From: Bradyrhizobium liaoningense
Lineage (GTDB): Bacteria > Pseudomonadota > Alphaproteobacteria > Rhizobiales > Xanthobacteraceae
Assembly (NCBI RefSeq): GCF_018130785.1
Contig: NZ_JAFCJT010000014.1
Coordinates: forward strand, 62,001 to 126,000
Reading direction: 5' to 3'
DNA: 64,000 bases
Positions 49,209-56,925 of the stretch are shown one piece after another (position 1 is the first letter of the stretch; each line of letters begins with the position of its first letter). A program made the translations under genes and the position numbers. The notes below the pieces were generated by a model. It saw only the letters and a list, made by a program, of their open reading frames with translations. It was not told the origin of the DNA and did no database searches.

Positions 49209-50941
49209 GGCGCAATCTGCGAAGTAACCTGGGGTCGGCTCAGGTGCCGTTCAAAGATGTCCTCGCTGTCGCCGAACGCGGCGACCGCACCGCCCTCCAT
49301 GATGGCAATCTTGTCCGTGGCGGCGAGGAGACCCATCCGGTGAGTGACGACGACAAGGATGACGCCGGCGAGCTTCATGTGCTCGATGGCATCCAGGAGC
49401 ATTCGCTCGCCCCCGTAGTCGAGGCTGGCGTTGGGTTCGTCGAGAACGACGAGGCGTGGACTGCCGAAAAAGGCGCGGGCAAGGCCGAGGCGCTGCCGAT
49501 ACCCGCGCGAGAAGGTCGCTTCACTCTGAACCACCGTGTCGTACCCCAGCGGCAGGCGCGTGATCGCCCCATGGATACCGACGAGCTTGGCCGCTTCGAC
49601 GACCTTCTGCCGGTCGGCATCTTCAAGGCGTGCGATGATGTCGTTGATGGTGTCGCCGAGCAGGTTGATGTCCTGGGGGAGATATCCGAGGCGGTCGCCG
49701 TTTCGGCCCTCGCGCAGCAGCGAGACGTCGGTATTGTCGAGGAGGACACGGCCATGCGTTGGCATCGACAGCCCGGCGATCACCTGCCCGAGCAAGGACT
49801 TGCCTGACCCGGACGGACCGATAATGCCAAGGCATTCTCCGGGCATGAGGCTGAACGAGACACCGTTCAGCAGAAGATGGTTGGTCCCCGCAAGCCTGAC
49901 GTCGACATTGTCGACGACGAGGCCGCTTGGCGCCTGCAGCGGAGAAACCTCCGCGCTCTGCTGCCGGGCGACGGGGAACGCGGCGAGGAGAGCGCCGAGC
50001 CGCTGACAGGCGCTCACGGCCGTCACGAGCGATTTCCAGCCTGCGACCGCACTTTCGACCGGCGCGAGCGCCCGGCCGAACATCAGCGTGGCAGCAAAGA
50101 TGATGGCCGGACTCTTCCCGTGATCGAGGACGAGCCATGCAGCAGCCCCCATGATCAAGACCTGCGACAGCGCGCGAACCGGCTTGGTGGCCAGCGAGAC
50201 GATCTCGCCTCGCCGGAGTGCCACATCGTGCTCTCTGCGGGCGTGCTGCGCGTCACGGTGGATCATGCGCGCAGCGCTATCGAACATTCCCATGGCGCGG
50301 ATCATGTGGATGTTGCTCGCTGCGGTCTGGAGGCGGCCGCAGCTCCTGGACAGTGCGGCGCCGGATCTGAGCAGAACGTCTTCCGTGACCAGCTCTCCGG
50401 CAACCGTGAGCGCGAACAGGAAGCCGATGCAGCAGGCGCCCACCACGCCAAGCAGGGGATGGATCAGAAACAGGACAAGGAGGAACAAGGGCGCCCAGAG
50501 CGCGTCGAACAGCATCGGACATGCGCCGGACTCGACGAACTGGCGCAGCACGGTGAGATCCCGATATGCGCCCGACGCTTGCGTCCAATCGCTGCGAAGC
50601 GCCGATTCGAGGCCGGCCGAAAGCACGCAAGGACGAAGGCGGTCGTCGAGCCAGGCGCCAAGGCGTCCCAGGACGGCGCGCCGCAATGCATCGAACACCC
50701 CGCCGACGACCACCGTGATCGCGACAATCAGCGTGAGCAGGAGCAAGGTGTCGCCGCTCCGGCTCGACAACACCCGGTCGTAGATCTGAAGAAGATAGAT
50801 CGAGGGCGCAAACAGGAGCAGGTTGTAGCTGCAGCTATACGCGAATACGAGACCGAGCGGTCCCGCGCAGGACCGGAGGGCCGCGTGAAGTGGCGTCCCG
50901 ATCTGCGGCAGGATAGGGAACCGAATGGGCGGCATCAGCAT
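49205..50941 (-). CDS. Type I secretion ABC permease/ATPase, PrtD type, with atypical signature motif
   Basis: A 578-residue half-transporter with N-terminal membrane spans (about residues 25-310; LLLFAPSIYLLQIYDRVLSS is the PrtD hallmark) and an ATPase domain. Walker A is GPSGSGKS (375-382), the Q-loop is LGYLPQDINLLG, Walker B is LVVLDEPNASLD and the H-loop is VVVTHRM. The signature reads FSRGYRQR where LSGGQRQR is normal. Starts at 50995 or 50935 are alternatives. It lies between the repeat-protein genes and the HlyD-type gene, all leftward, and should export them. The odd signature may reduce ATPase rate or reflect divergence. Confidence 0.9.
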   Translation of the reverse strand: MLMPPIRFPILPQIGTPLHAALRSCAGPLGLVFAYSCSYNLLLFAPSIYLLQIYDRVLSSRSGDTLLLLTLIVAITVVVGGVFDALRRAVLGRLGAWLDDRLRPCVLSAGLESALRSDWTQASGAYRDLTVLRQFVESGACPMLFDALWAPLFLLVLFLIHPLLGVVGACCIGFLFALTVAGELVTEDVLLRSGAALSRSCGRLQTAASNIHMIRAMGMFDSAARMIHRDAQHARREHDVALRRGEIVSLATKPVRALSQVLIMGAAAWLVLDHGKSPAIIFAATLMFGRALAPVESAVAGWKSLVTAVSACQRLGALLAAFPVARQQSAEVSPLQAPSGLVVDNVDVRLAGTNHLLLNGVSFSLMPGECLGIIGPSGSGKSLLGQVIAGLSMPTHGRVLLDNTDVSLLREGRNGDRLGYLPQDINLLGDTINDIIARLEDADRQKVVEAAKLVGIHGAITRLPLGYDTVVQSEATFSRGYRQRLGLARAFFGSPRLVVLDEPNASLDYGGERMLLDAIEHMKLAGVILVVVTHRMGLLAATDKIAIMEGGAVAAFGDSEDIFERHLSRPQVTSQIAP

Positions 50942-51082
50942 GATCGTCACCGCCTGAAATCGAGGTCCGGCGCACTTGACCGAAGGCCGACGCAATTCGG
51001 CAACGGCATCGGTAGATCATTGGCGTGAAATCCAGGACCGGCGGTCGCGGCCGCCGGTCCTGCCAGTCGGACGAGCGGCTGC

Positions 51083-51541
51083 TCAGAGCGTATCGAGATG
51101 GAAGGTCACTCCGCCACCCCATGCGAAGTTGCCGTCTCCGCCATCGCCGCCGATGCCGGCCACAACTTCCTGGTGCTGGTCCACCATGACCTTGTTGATC
51201 TGGGTGGCATCCGTATTGGCGTAGACCTTGGAGGTATCGTAGCCACTGTAGGACTTCTGGCTTCCGTTCGACTCGGCGTCTCCGCCATGGGCCTTCGAAA
51301 AATACGAGGCCTTCGCGTTGGCGCCGCCGGCATCCCAATCCGCCGTCTGTTTAACGTGATCGCCGGTGCTCACGTGCACGTCGGAACCGACCGCCTTGTT
51401 GGTCGGATCGAAGTTGACAGTCGGCTTGCTGATGATGGCTCCCTTGAAGGTACCGTCGCCGCCATTTCCGGCACTTTGGCCACCGGTGTCGATCGATTTG
51501 ACTTTGATCGTATCCGAGATGTTGATTGCCTTTGGCATCAT
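51083..51541 (-). CDS. Small Gly/Asp-rich protein related to the adjacent repeat protein
   Basis: A 152-residue acidic, Gly/Asn/Asp/Ser-rich protein without an N-terminal signal. It starts like one module of the large repeat protein (GGQSAGNGGDGTFKGAII) and ends like one (VAGIGGDGGDGNFAWGGG), but the middle is unrelated. The C-terminus GNFAWGGGVTFHL parallels GNLALGGDLSAHL of the large protein. Its leader contains GAGGGAGG six bases before ATG 51541, nearly the same leader as the large gene. Absence of a signal peptide and location beside an ABC exporter suggest a type I secretion substrate. No family recognised. Confidence 0.7.
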   Translation of the reverse strand: MMPKAINISDTIKVKSIDTGGQSAGNGGDGTFKGAIISKPTVNFDPTNKAVGSDVHVSTGDHVKQTADWDAGGANAKASYFSKAHGGDAESNGSQKSYSGYDTSKVYANTDATQINKVMVDQHQEVVAGIGGDGGDGNFAWGGGVTFHLDTL

Positions 51542-51800
51542 TTGAGGCCTCCCTCATTCTGTTGGCTTTCGTGCATCATCCATCCCAATCAGGCGGACGC
51601 GCGCGGCAAGTCTGGTCCGCCCACGCGCGATGGCGATAGATGTCAAATCGGACACCATCCGGTAGGTCGGCCTACGTACGAAAGGATGACATTCATCGCG
51701 CAGCGCCCGGGCTCGCAGCATCCGGGAGGGCGCACAGCGCGAGCTTGCGTCGTGTCGACGCAGCTCGCGATCGGGCTTGTGCGAGCGGCGCGATGTCTCG

Positions 51801-53231
51801 CTATGCCACCAGGTGAAGGTCCGACAGAAGATGGGCGGAAAGATCGCCACCCAGTGCGAGATTGCCGTGGCCGCCGTCCCCGCCAACACCGGCGATCTGG
51901 ACCGCACTCTGGTCGATGTGCACGTTGTTGACCTGATCGGCCACGGCCGTCGAATGAGGCCCCGCGATTGCGATATTGATGGGTGCATAGATTGCGACGC
52001 TGACATCGATCAGGCTGCCGGAAAAATATCCGTTGCCGCCATTGCCTGCGCCGTTCGAACCGGTCGCGATCGAGTCGGAGCAGCCATGGGAAAGAAGGCT
52101 TGCATAGCCGCCCGCCGCGGCGTTGCCGTTGCCGCCGTGCCCGCCAATGCCGGCGATCTGAAGAACGGATTGATCGACGTAGGCGTCATTTGTCTGGACC
52201 GAATGAACGTTGGAACCATAGCCCGCGACTGCGATGTTGATCGGGTCGTAAAGGACGAAGGACGTATGGACTAGCTCGCCGTAGAACGCGCCGTCGCCGC
52301 CATTGCCGGCCTGGCTTCCGCCCGTTTGAACGTCCGGGACGCCCGCTCCGTTGCTTGATCCCCAGCTTGGGTCGAGCGTCATGACGCTGCCGCCGGCGGC
52401 CACGTTGCCATGTCCGCCACTTCCGCCGACGCCCGCGATCTGAGTGGCCGACTGATCGATGTCCACCGTGTTCGATTGACTTGCATGCGCAGTGCCGCCC
52501 GCGGCCGCCACCGCAATATTGATCGGATGATAGATCACCACGGGAGCGTCCACGATCGCACCCGAGAAATAGCCACTGCCGCCGTTTCCGGCGCCGTTGT
52601 CGCCGCTCGCGATGGCGCCGGCGCCCAAGGACGTACTGACGCTGCCTCCCGATGCAATGTTGTCATTGCCGCCATGGCCGCCGACGCCGGCCATCTGAAA
52701 GGCGGACTGATCGACATTCAGATTGTTGGACTGGTTGGCCAGGGCGACCGAGCCGTACCCCAAGCTCACCGAGATGTTGATCGGTTGATAGATCAACAGG
52801 GACGCGTGAATCATACTTCCGTAAAAGAAGCCATCTCCGCCGTCCCCGGCCGTGTTCGCTCCGCTCTCGACCGTCGCAATGCCCATCCCGGGATGTGATG
52901 CGCCGGAAGTGGGCGTGGTGGACGAAACATCCGAACCCGCCGCGGCGTGGTTGCCGGCGTGGCCGCCCGCGTCGACCCCCGATGTGGGATGTTTGGATTG
53001 AACCGGATCGGAGTCACGATGCTGGGTATTCGCGCTCGCGGGGTGCGCTCCAGAATCTGAAAATTGACCTGCAGGCGGGCCGGGACGATGGACCAGGGCA
53101 CCACCGCCGACCGCGTCAGTCAGGAAGGGTGCGCTCGGTGCCGGACCCGCTTCGTCGTCACCATCGTACCCATCGTGGCGATGGGAGGCGTGATGCAGCC
53201 GGATTGCATCCGACATCCGCGAAAAATCCAT
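51801..53231 (-). CDS. Tandem-repeat Gly-rich protein, candidate type I secretion substrate
   Basis: A 476-residue acidic protein with no signal peptide. Residues 1-122 are polar, His/Asp-rich at first (HHASHRHDGYDGDDE) and low-complexity. Then come four 73-74-residue modules at 123-196, 209-281, 303-375 and 390-462. Each carries GNGGxG-(F/Y)-(F/Y/S)-G, a Y-x-P-I-N-I strand (P150, P236, P330, P417), D-Q-S (D174, D259, D353, D440) and an AGVGG-GG-GN turn. The end is HLLSDLHLVA. It lacks true GGxGxDxUx calcium repeats. GGGAGG lies five bases before ATG 53231. First gene of the minus-strand secretion operon. A beta-rich, possibly adhesive or filamentous, secreted protein is the best inference. 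Confidence 0.75.
   Translation of the reverse strand: MDFSRMSDAIRLHHASHRHDGYDGDDEAGPAPSAPFLTDAVGGGALVHRPGPPAGQFSDSGAHPASANTQHRDSDPVQSKHPTSGVDAGGHAGNHAAAGSDVSSTTPTSGASHPGMGIATVESGANTAGDGGDGFFYGSMIHASLLIYQPINISVSLGYGSVALANQSNNLNVDQSAFQMAGVGGHGGNDNIASGGSVSTSLGAGAIASGDNGAGNGGSGYFSGAIVDAPVVIYHPINIAVAAAGGTAHASQSNTVDIDQSATQIAGVGGSGGHGNVAAGGSVMTLDPSWGSSNGAGVPDVQTGGSQAGNGGDGAFYGELVHTSFVLYDPINIAVAGYGSNVHSVQTNDAYVDQSVLQIAGIGGHGGNGNAAAGGYASLLSHGCSDSIATGSNGAGNGGNGYFSGSLIDVSVAIYAPINIAIAGPHSTAVADQVNNVHIDQSAVQIAGVGGDGGHGNLALGGDLSAHLLSDLHLVA
51846..52865 (-). repeat. Four protein-level repeat modules of 73-74 codons
   Basis: Module limits on DNA are 52865-52644, 52607-52389, 52325-52107 and 52064-51846, separated by 12, 21 and 14 codons of variable Ser/Gly/Asn-rich linker. 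DNA identity between units is moderate while the PINI, DQS and GGxGGxGN positions are fixed, which suggests old duplications kept by selection on protein structure. Confidence 0.85.
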
Positions 53232-53537
53232 CGTAGCCTCCCTCATCGCAATCGCTCCGCGCGATCGGACGGGTTCTGCACTCCGGACAGAATGTCATCC
53301 CGGGAAGGTCGAAAGCCCAGTCGTCAGTTCGGATGTAGCGCTTCGTCTGGCAGCCGTAACATCGGCTACATCCGTTCGGGTGCGGTTACAGCCTTTGCGT
53401 CAGTCGCCCTTCTGCTGCGCACGCATCTCTCCGGCGGTCAGAATGAATCCACCGCGTTGCCCGATTTAAGTCGCATTGCGACCTAGGTCAGAGCCAAAGC
53501 TCGTGCCCGGCCAGGGGGCGCAACACCGGGGGTTTTC
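53232..53537. other. Divergent intergenic region of the secretion operon
   Basis: 306 bases between the leftward secretion operon and the rightward exported-protein gene at 53538. No supported gene. It contains the 10-bp inverted repeat at 53330-53374 and an AT-richer part just before 53538, so promoters for both directions probably lie here. Confidence 0.45.
53330..53374. promoter_or_regulatory. 10-bp inverted repeat upstream of the repeat-protein operon
   Basis: CGGATGTAGC (53330-53339) and GCTACATCCG (53365-53374) are perfect inverted repeats with a 25-base spacer, about 100 bases upstream of the repeat-protein start. Spacing suits two half-sites on the same helix face region, and the LuxR-type protein of this locus is a candidate binder. 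A leader hairpin is the alternative. Confidence 0.5.
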
Positions 53538-54350
53538 ATGTCCGGTAATTTGCGATTTTGTTTCGCCGCTTTTGTACTTCTTGCAAGTCTGCCGACGTCG
53601 TCAGCGTCTTCGAATCCATTATCCGCATTCTTCAATTCCGATCCCGCGCCAGCCGCCGTGCCCGCTCCAGCGGAAGTGGAGTGCTTGTCGCGGCCCGGCA
53701 GGTCGACCGCCGACGATCGGCGCTGGGTCTATCGCGTGGAGGGCCGGCGCAGATGCTGGTTCCAGGCCGCCGAAGGGGCAGAGGCGGTGAAGAAGCCGCT
53801 TCGGCAACGCGCCGCCAGACATCGTGTCGCCGCGGCCGAAGAGAACCAGACCGCTCCGCGCAAGCGAAAGGCGGTGGTGGATGCGCGCGCGGAGCTGCCG
53901 CGCTCCGCACCTCAGGATATTTCTCGGCCGGGCCCGTCCGCGCCCGTGCAGGTGGTCGATGCCAGTCCCGTTCTTGCGACCGGGATCGCGACCCGCGTGT
54001 CGCCGGCCTCCCTTTCCAAGCGCGCGAACGACCGGCTCGCGGCTGACGAGATCACGCCGCGCCAGGTCGACGTGGAGGCACTCCTGGCGGCGATGCCGGC
54101 CGCCAGTGACGTGGTTGCCGCCTCGGCGGCGCCGCTCGCCCTTTCCGCCGCAGAGGCGGGCGATGACGGGTGGGGCTGGACCTGGCTTGGCATGCTGCTG
54201 ATGGGTTTGGGGCTTCTCTCCGTCCTGAGCGCGAATCGAAGCATTCGGTGGGATGTGCTGCTGCACCAGCTATCATTTGCTTGCCAGCGGCTGCTGCTGG
54301 TCATGACGCGACTACGCGGGGAGGCGAGGCAAAGCGGCCATTCGGCCTGA
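53538..54350 (+). CDS. Exported/anchored hypothetical protein with C-terminal membrane span
   Basis: A 270-residue protein with a signal peptide (SGNLRFCFAAFVLLASLPTSSA), a conserved-looking small motif EVECLSRPGRS...RWVYRVEGRRRCWFQA, a long basic/Pro/Ala-rich middle, and one membrane span near residues 213-233 (WTWLGMLLMGLGLLSVL) followed by a basic tail. I recall the RRRCWF-type motif from other rhizobial proteins of unknown function. A decayed copy of the C-terminal 28 codons lies about 1 kb downstream. It is divergent from the secretion operon. Confidence 0.6.
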   Translation: MSGNLRFCFAAFVLLASLPTSSASSNPLSAFFNSDPAPAAVPAPAEVECLSRPGRSTADDRRWVYRVEGRRRCWFQAAEGAEAVKKPLRQRAARHRVAAAEENQTAPRKRKAVVDARAELPRSAPQDISRPGPSAPVQVVDASPVLATGIATRVSPASLSKRANDRLAADEITPRQVDVEALLAAMPAASDVVAASAAPLALSAAEAGDDGWGWTWLGMLLMGLGLLSVLSANRSIRWDVLLHQLSFACQRLLLVMTRLRGEARQSGHSA

Positions 54351-54879
54351 ACCGCACGTCTCGGATCGGCTCCGGCGGCGACCTGAACAGCTGAGACGGT
54401 CTTTGGTTCAGGTCGGACTTTCCGAACAGGCGTCGGGGCCCGATCTTGCGCAGGGCAATGTCATGCTCGACGCCTTTTCGCGCGACGTGCGGTCCATCCG
54501 TGCTCAAGAGAATGTTGGCATACATTCGGTGGCTCCCTTGCTCGTCGAACAAAGTGATGCCTGGGGAGTAAGGGCTGATACGGGCTGTGGGTCCACGCGC
54601 GTTGTCGGCTATGGTCTCGCTGTCACAGCCTCGGAAGGCTCGCCTGGCACGAGGTGAACACGTCTGGTTCTCGGCCAACTAAACTTTTATTCACGATCGA
54701 TGCAGCCAACCGAATCCGGTGCCCGTCTCTGTCGCGCGTTCGCGAAGATTGCAGGCGCCTCGGGCAAATCGAAAACTACTTTGTGAATTGGGAATACGAG
54801 CGCGACAACGCACGTCTAAGGGTCGTGGATCGGATCTCTTGCCTCGCGGGGGATCAACCAATCGAAAGGAACCACCACG
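54351..54879. other. Intergenic region with a stress-protein remnant
   Basis: 529 bases without an intact gene. A minus-strand remnant of a universal stress protein start lies at 54436-54525. The part 54660-54870 is AT-richer and probably includes the promoter of the small exported protein at 54880, which has AAAGGAA before its ATG. Confidence 0.45.
54436..54525 (-). pseudogene. Truncated universal stress protein (UspA) start
   Basis: With GGGAG upstream, ATG 54525 begins MYANILLSTDGPHVARKG, then VEHDIALRKIG: the first strand and helix of a UspA-fold protein (typical form: ILLSTDGSExAxKGVxHxIALAK). After about 30 codons the sequence loses all similarity and reads into unrelated DNA. About 80% of the gene is missing. 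Confidence 0.7.
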
Positions 54880-55113
54880 ATGACATCATTCAAAAACTCT
54901 ATCGGATCAGTCCTGTCCAGGGCCTTGTTGACCGGACTGGTCGTCACCGCAATCTCTGGCGCGCCGCTCCAGGCGCGTGAGCACCGCACCAGCGATCGAC
55001 ACGCCGAACAGAGCCGGTCGATCGCCGCGCCGGCCCTCCACGCATTTGCGCCAATGCCCTCGCAGCAACCGGATGGCGTTTGCGACCACGGCGATGACCC
55101 GATGATATGCTGA
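54880..55113 (+). CDS. Small exported hypothetical protein
   Basis: A 77-residue precursor with a clear signal peptide (MTSFKNSIGSVLSRALLTGL, cleavage near APLQA-RE). The mature part is about 45 residues, His/Arg/Pro-rich, with two Cys (GVCDHGDDPMIC) at the end that could form a disulfide. AAAGGAACCACCACG before the ATG supports translation. No family recognised. Confidence 0.55.
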   Translation: MTSFKNSIGSVLSRALLTGLVVTAISGAPLQAREHRTSDRHAEQSRSIAAPALHAFAPMPSQQPDGVCDHGDDPMIC

Positions 55114-55128
55114 AGGACCTCGCCGACG

Positions 55129-55208
55129 TTACGGTGGCAGTGCACCTGATTGATGACCCTTCGAGCCCGCGAAAGCGGCCGTGGTTATTGAATGCACTGT
55201 CACCGTAA
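55129..55208 (+). repeat. 80-bp inverted-repeat element, copy 1
   Basis: Bounded by TTACGGTGGCAGTGCA and TGCACTGTCACCGTAA, 16-bp terminal inverted repeats with one mismatch. The interior contains CCCGCGAAAGCGG. A second copy lies at 56641-56719 in the same orientation; both are followed by TCCC. It has no coding capacity and resembles a MITE or repeated extragenic palindrome. Confidence 0.75.
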
Positions 55209-55227
55209 TCCCTTAAGCGTGGGCCGA

Positions 55228-55312
55228 ACCATTCGGTGGGCCGTGCCCCAGCCGAGGTCATCTTTCGCTTGCCGGAGGCTTCTGCTGGTCAGAACGCGCG
55301 ACCTCGCGGGTG
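55228..55312 (+). pseudogene. Decayed duplicate of the C-terminus of the gene at 53538
   Basis: Read in frame, this segment gives TIRWAVPQPRSSFACRRLLL then VRTRD, matching SIRWDVLLHQLSFACQRLLL then VMTRL at the end of the 53538 protein (IRW, SFAC, RLLLV and TR conserved). DNA similarity covers about 80 bases. No upstream part of the gene remains, and the 80-bp repeat element ends 20 bases before it. Confidence 0.65.
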
Positions 55313-55516
55313 CAGCTACGTTCGGCGTCGACAGCGTCCGCCTCCTCCAGGCCAGGCAATACCTAAAATTCGATCGATCTGATTAGGCGGACCTTATGCC
55401 TGATCCAGGGCGGCGGGAATGATTTTACCGCGTGTTCAGGTCTGGGGTGGTGTCATCGCCCATTCCTTTGAAATCCGCTTTTGTCGTTCGATTATTTTCA
55501 AACTGCGAGCGCATCA

Positions 55517-56632
55517 ATGGCTGCTATCACGTCATTCTTGGCCGAGTTGGACGAAGCAGTTGCGAGAGGAAATCCCGAGAGTTGTCTGCGGGCGCTCTGG
55601 CATGCGGCAGACATCCTGATCGCCGGCACTTATTCCGAGGAGCAGATCTGGACGTTCGGTGAGGTCATCGGTCGTCTCGCGCAGGAGATTGAAGCGAGCG
55701 CGCGGGCGAAGCTCGCGGGAAAGCTCGCATGCAGTTCGAACGCGCCCTATGCGTTGACCCGGCAGATGGCAAGCGACGACTGCATCGATGTCGCATGGCC
55801 GGTTCTCAGTCAGTCGGAGCGCCTCGACACCGAGACATTGATTGCGTGTGCCAGGAACAAGAGCCAGCAACATCTGCTTGCAATCTCCAAGCGACAAACG
55901 GTCCCGGAAGCGGTCACCGATGTCCTGGTGGTGCGGGGATCTCCCGAGGTCGCAACCTCGGTCGCATCAAATGCCGGGGCTAGTCTCTCCAAGTCCGGAT
56001 TCCTGCACCTGGTGCGGCGGTCGGAAGGGGATTCGATCCTCGCTGAATCGGTGGGACTTCGAAAGGATATCCCTCGGCATCTCTTCCACCAGTTGATCGC
56101 CAAGGCCTCCGAAGAGGTGCGGCAAAAGCTGAAGAGGGAGCGTCCGGATATCGAAAGTCAGGTCCATCGCGTCGTCGTCGATGTCACCGGGGCCATTCAC
56201 GCCAGGTTTGGCCCGGCGTCGAAGGATTACTTCACGGCGAAGCGCACGGTGGCAAAACTGCACGAGAGAGGCGAATTGACCGAAGACAAGGTCTTCGAGC
56301 TTGCGCACTCTCTCAAGTTCAACGAGACCACCGTCGCCCTGTCGTTGCTCTGTCAACTTCCAATCGATGTCGCGGAACGGGCATTGATCGAGAAGGATCG
56401 CGAGCCGGTGTTGATCCTGGCCAAGTCTCTCGATTGCTCATGGCCCACCACGATGGCGCTGCTGTTCCTGGGCGCGCCCAACTACCGGATCACCGCCGGC
56501 GAGCTGGATCAATTGAAGACCGATTTCCACCGGTTGAATGTCAAAGCGTGCCGGGAGGTCGTCACCATCTACCGAACGCGAAAGGAAGAGGTTTTCGGCG
56601 GCTCGTTTCAACAGCCTCGGCGCATGATCTAG
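55517..56632 (+). CDS. DUF2336 domain-containing protein
   Basis: A 371-residue cytoplasmic, mostly helical protein of the DUF2336 type, which is common in rhizobia and other Alphaproteobacteria and has an ARM/HEAT-like look: repeated helix pairs such as ALTRQMASDDCIDVAWPVLS, EALTDVLV-type and LHLVRRSEGDSILAE. The C-terminal LFLGAPNYRITAGELDQLK is typical. The frame opens at TTG 55481; ATG 55517 is the more normal start. It is flanked by both copies of the 80-bp repeat. Function unknown. Confidence 0.85.
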   Translation: MAAITSFLAELDEAVARGNPESCLRALWHAADILIAGTYSEEQIWTFGEVIGRLAQEIEASARAKLAGKLACSSNAPYALTRQMASDDCIDVAWPVLSQSERLDTETLIACARNKSQQHLLAISKRQTVPEAVTDVLVVRGSPEVATSVASNAGASLSKSGFLHLVRRSEGDSILAESVGLRKDIPRHLFHQLIAKASEEVRQKLKRERPDIESQVHRVVVDVTGAIHARFGPASKDYFTAKRTVAKLHERGELTEDKVFELAHSLKFNETTVALSLLCQLPIDVAERALIEKDREPVLILAKSLDCSWPTTMALLFLGAPNYRITAGELDQLKTDFHRLNVKACREVVTIYRTRKEEVFGGSFQQPRRMI

Positions 56633-56640
56633 GATCGCAA

Positions 56641-56719
56641 TTGCGGTGACAGTGCGCTTAATTCAAGAGCCTTCGAATCCGCGAAACGGCCAGTGTCACT
56701 GAGTGCACTGTCACCGTAA
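56641..56719 (+). repeat. 80-bp inverted-repeat element, copy 2
   Basis: TTGCGGTGACAGTGCG at the left and TGCACTGTCACCGTAA at the right; the right arm is identical to copy 1 and the interior (CGAATCCGCGAAACGGCC) is similar. It begins 8 bases after the DUF2336 stop and could also form a transcript-ending hairpin. Confidence 0.75.
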
Positions 56720-56925
56720 TCCCGACTTCAAACATGCATGGATGTGGGTGTCACGCAACGGTGAGCGTCGTTCGCGCAGCCGTGATTTTCTACGGCGTGT
56801 CTTTTCTCAAGCGCATACCTACGTAATCCCTGTCAAAAAAGTTCTAAGGAAACGCTTTCAACAGAGCAGCCGATTCTAGCCAGCGAACGCTCCGCACGAA
56901 AACAACAACCGTTCGGAGTACCACT

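Larger units (their letters stand above)
55114..55516. other. Gap holding a repeat element and a gene remnant
   Basis: This 403-base gap contains copy 1 of the 80-bp inverted-repeat element (55129-55208) and the decayed gene tail (55228-55312). The remaining 200 bases before the DUF2336 gene are AT-richer and show nothing gene-like; a promoter for DUF2336 is expected there. Confidence 0.45.

Noticed and set aside
51846..52865. Regularly spaced repeats considered as a CRISPR array
   Set aside because: Unit length is about 260 bases including linker, in frame, and varies at DNA level; it is a protein repeat.
51801..53231. Assignment of the repeat protein to the RTX calcium-binding family
   Set aside because: No GGxGxDxUx nonapeptide runs; the Gly-rich turns lack the calcium-binding Asp pattern.
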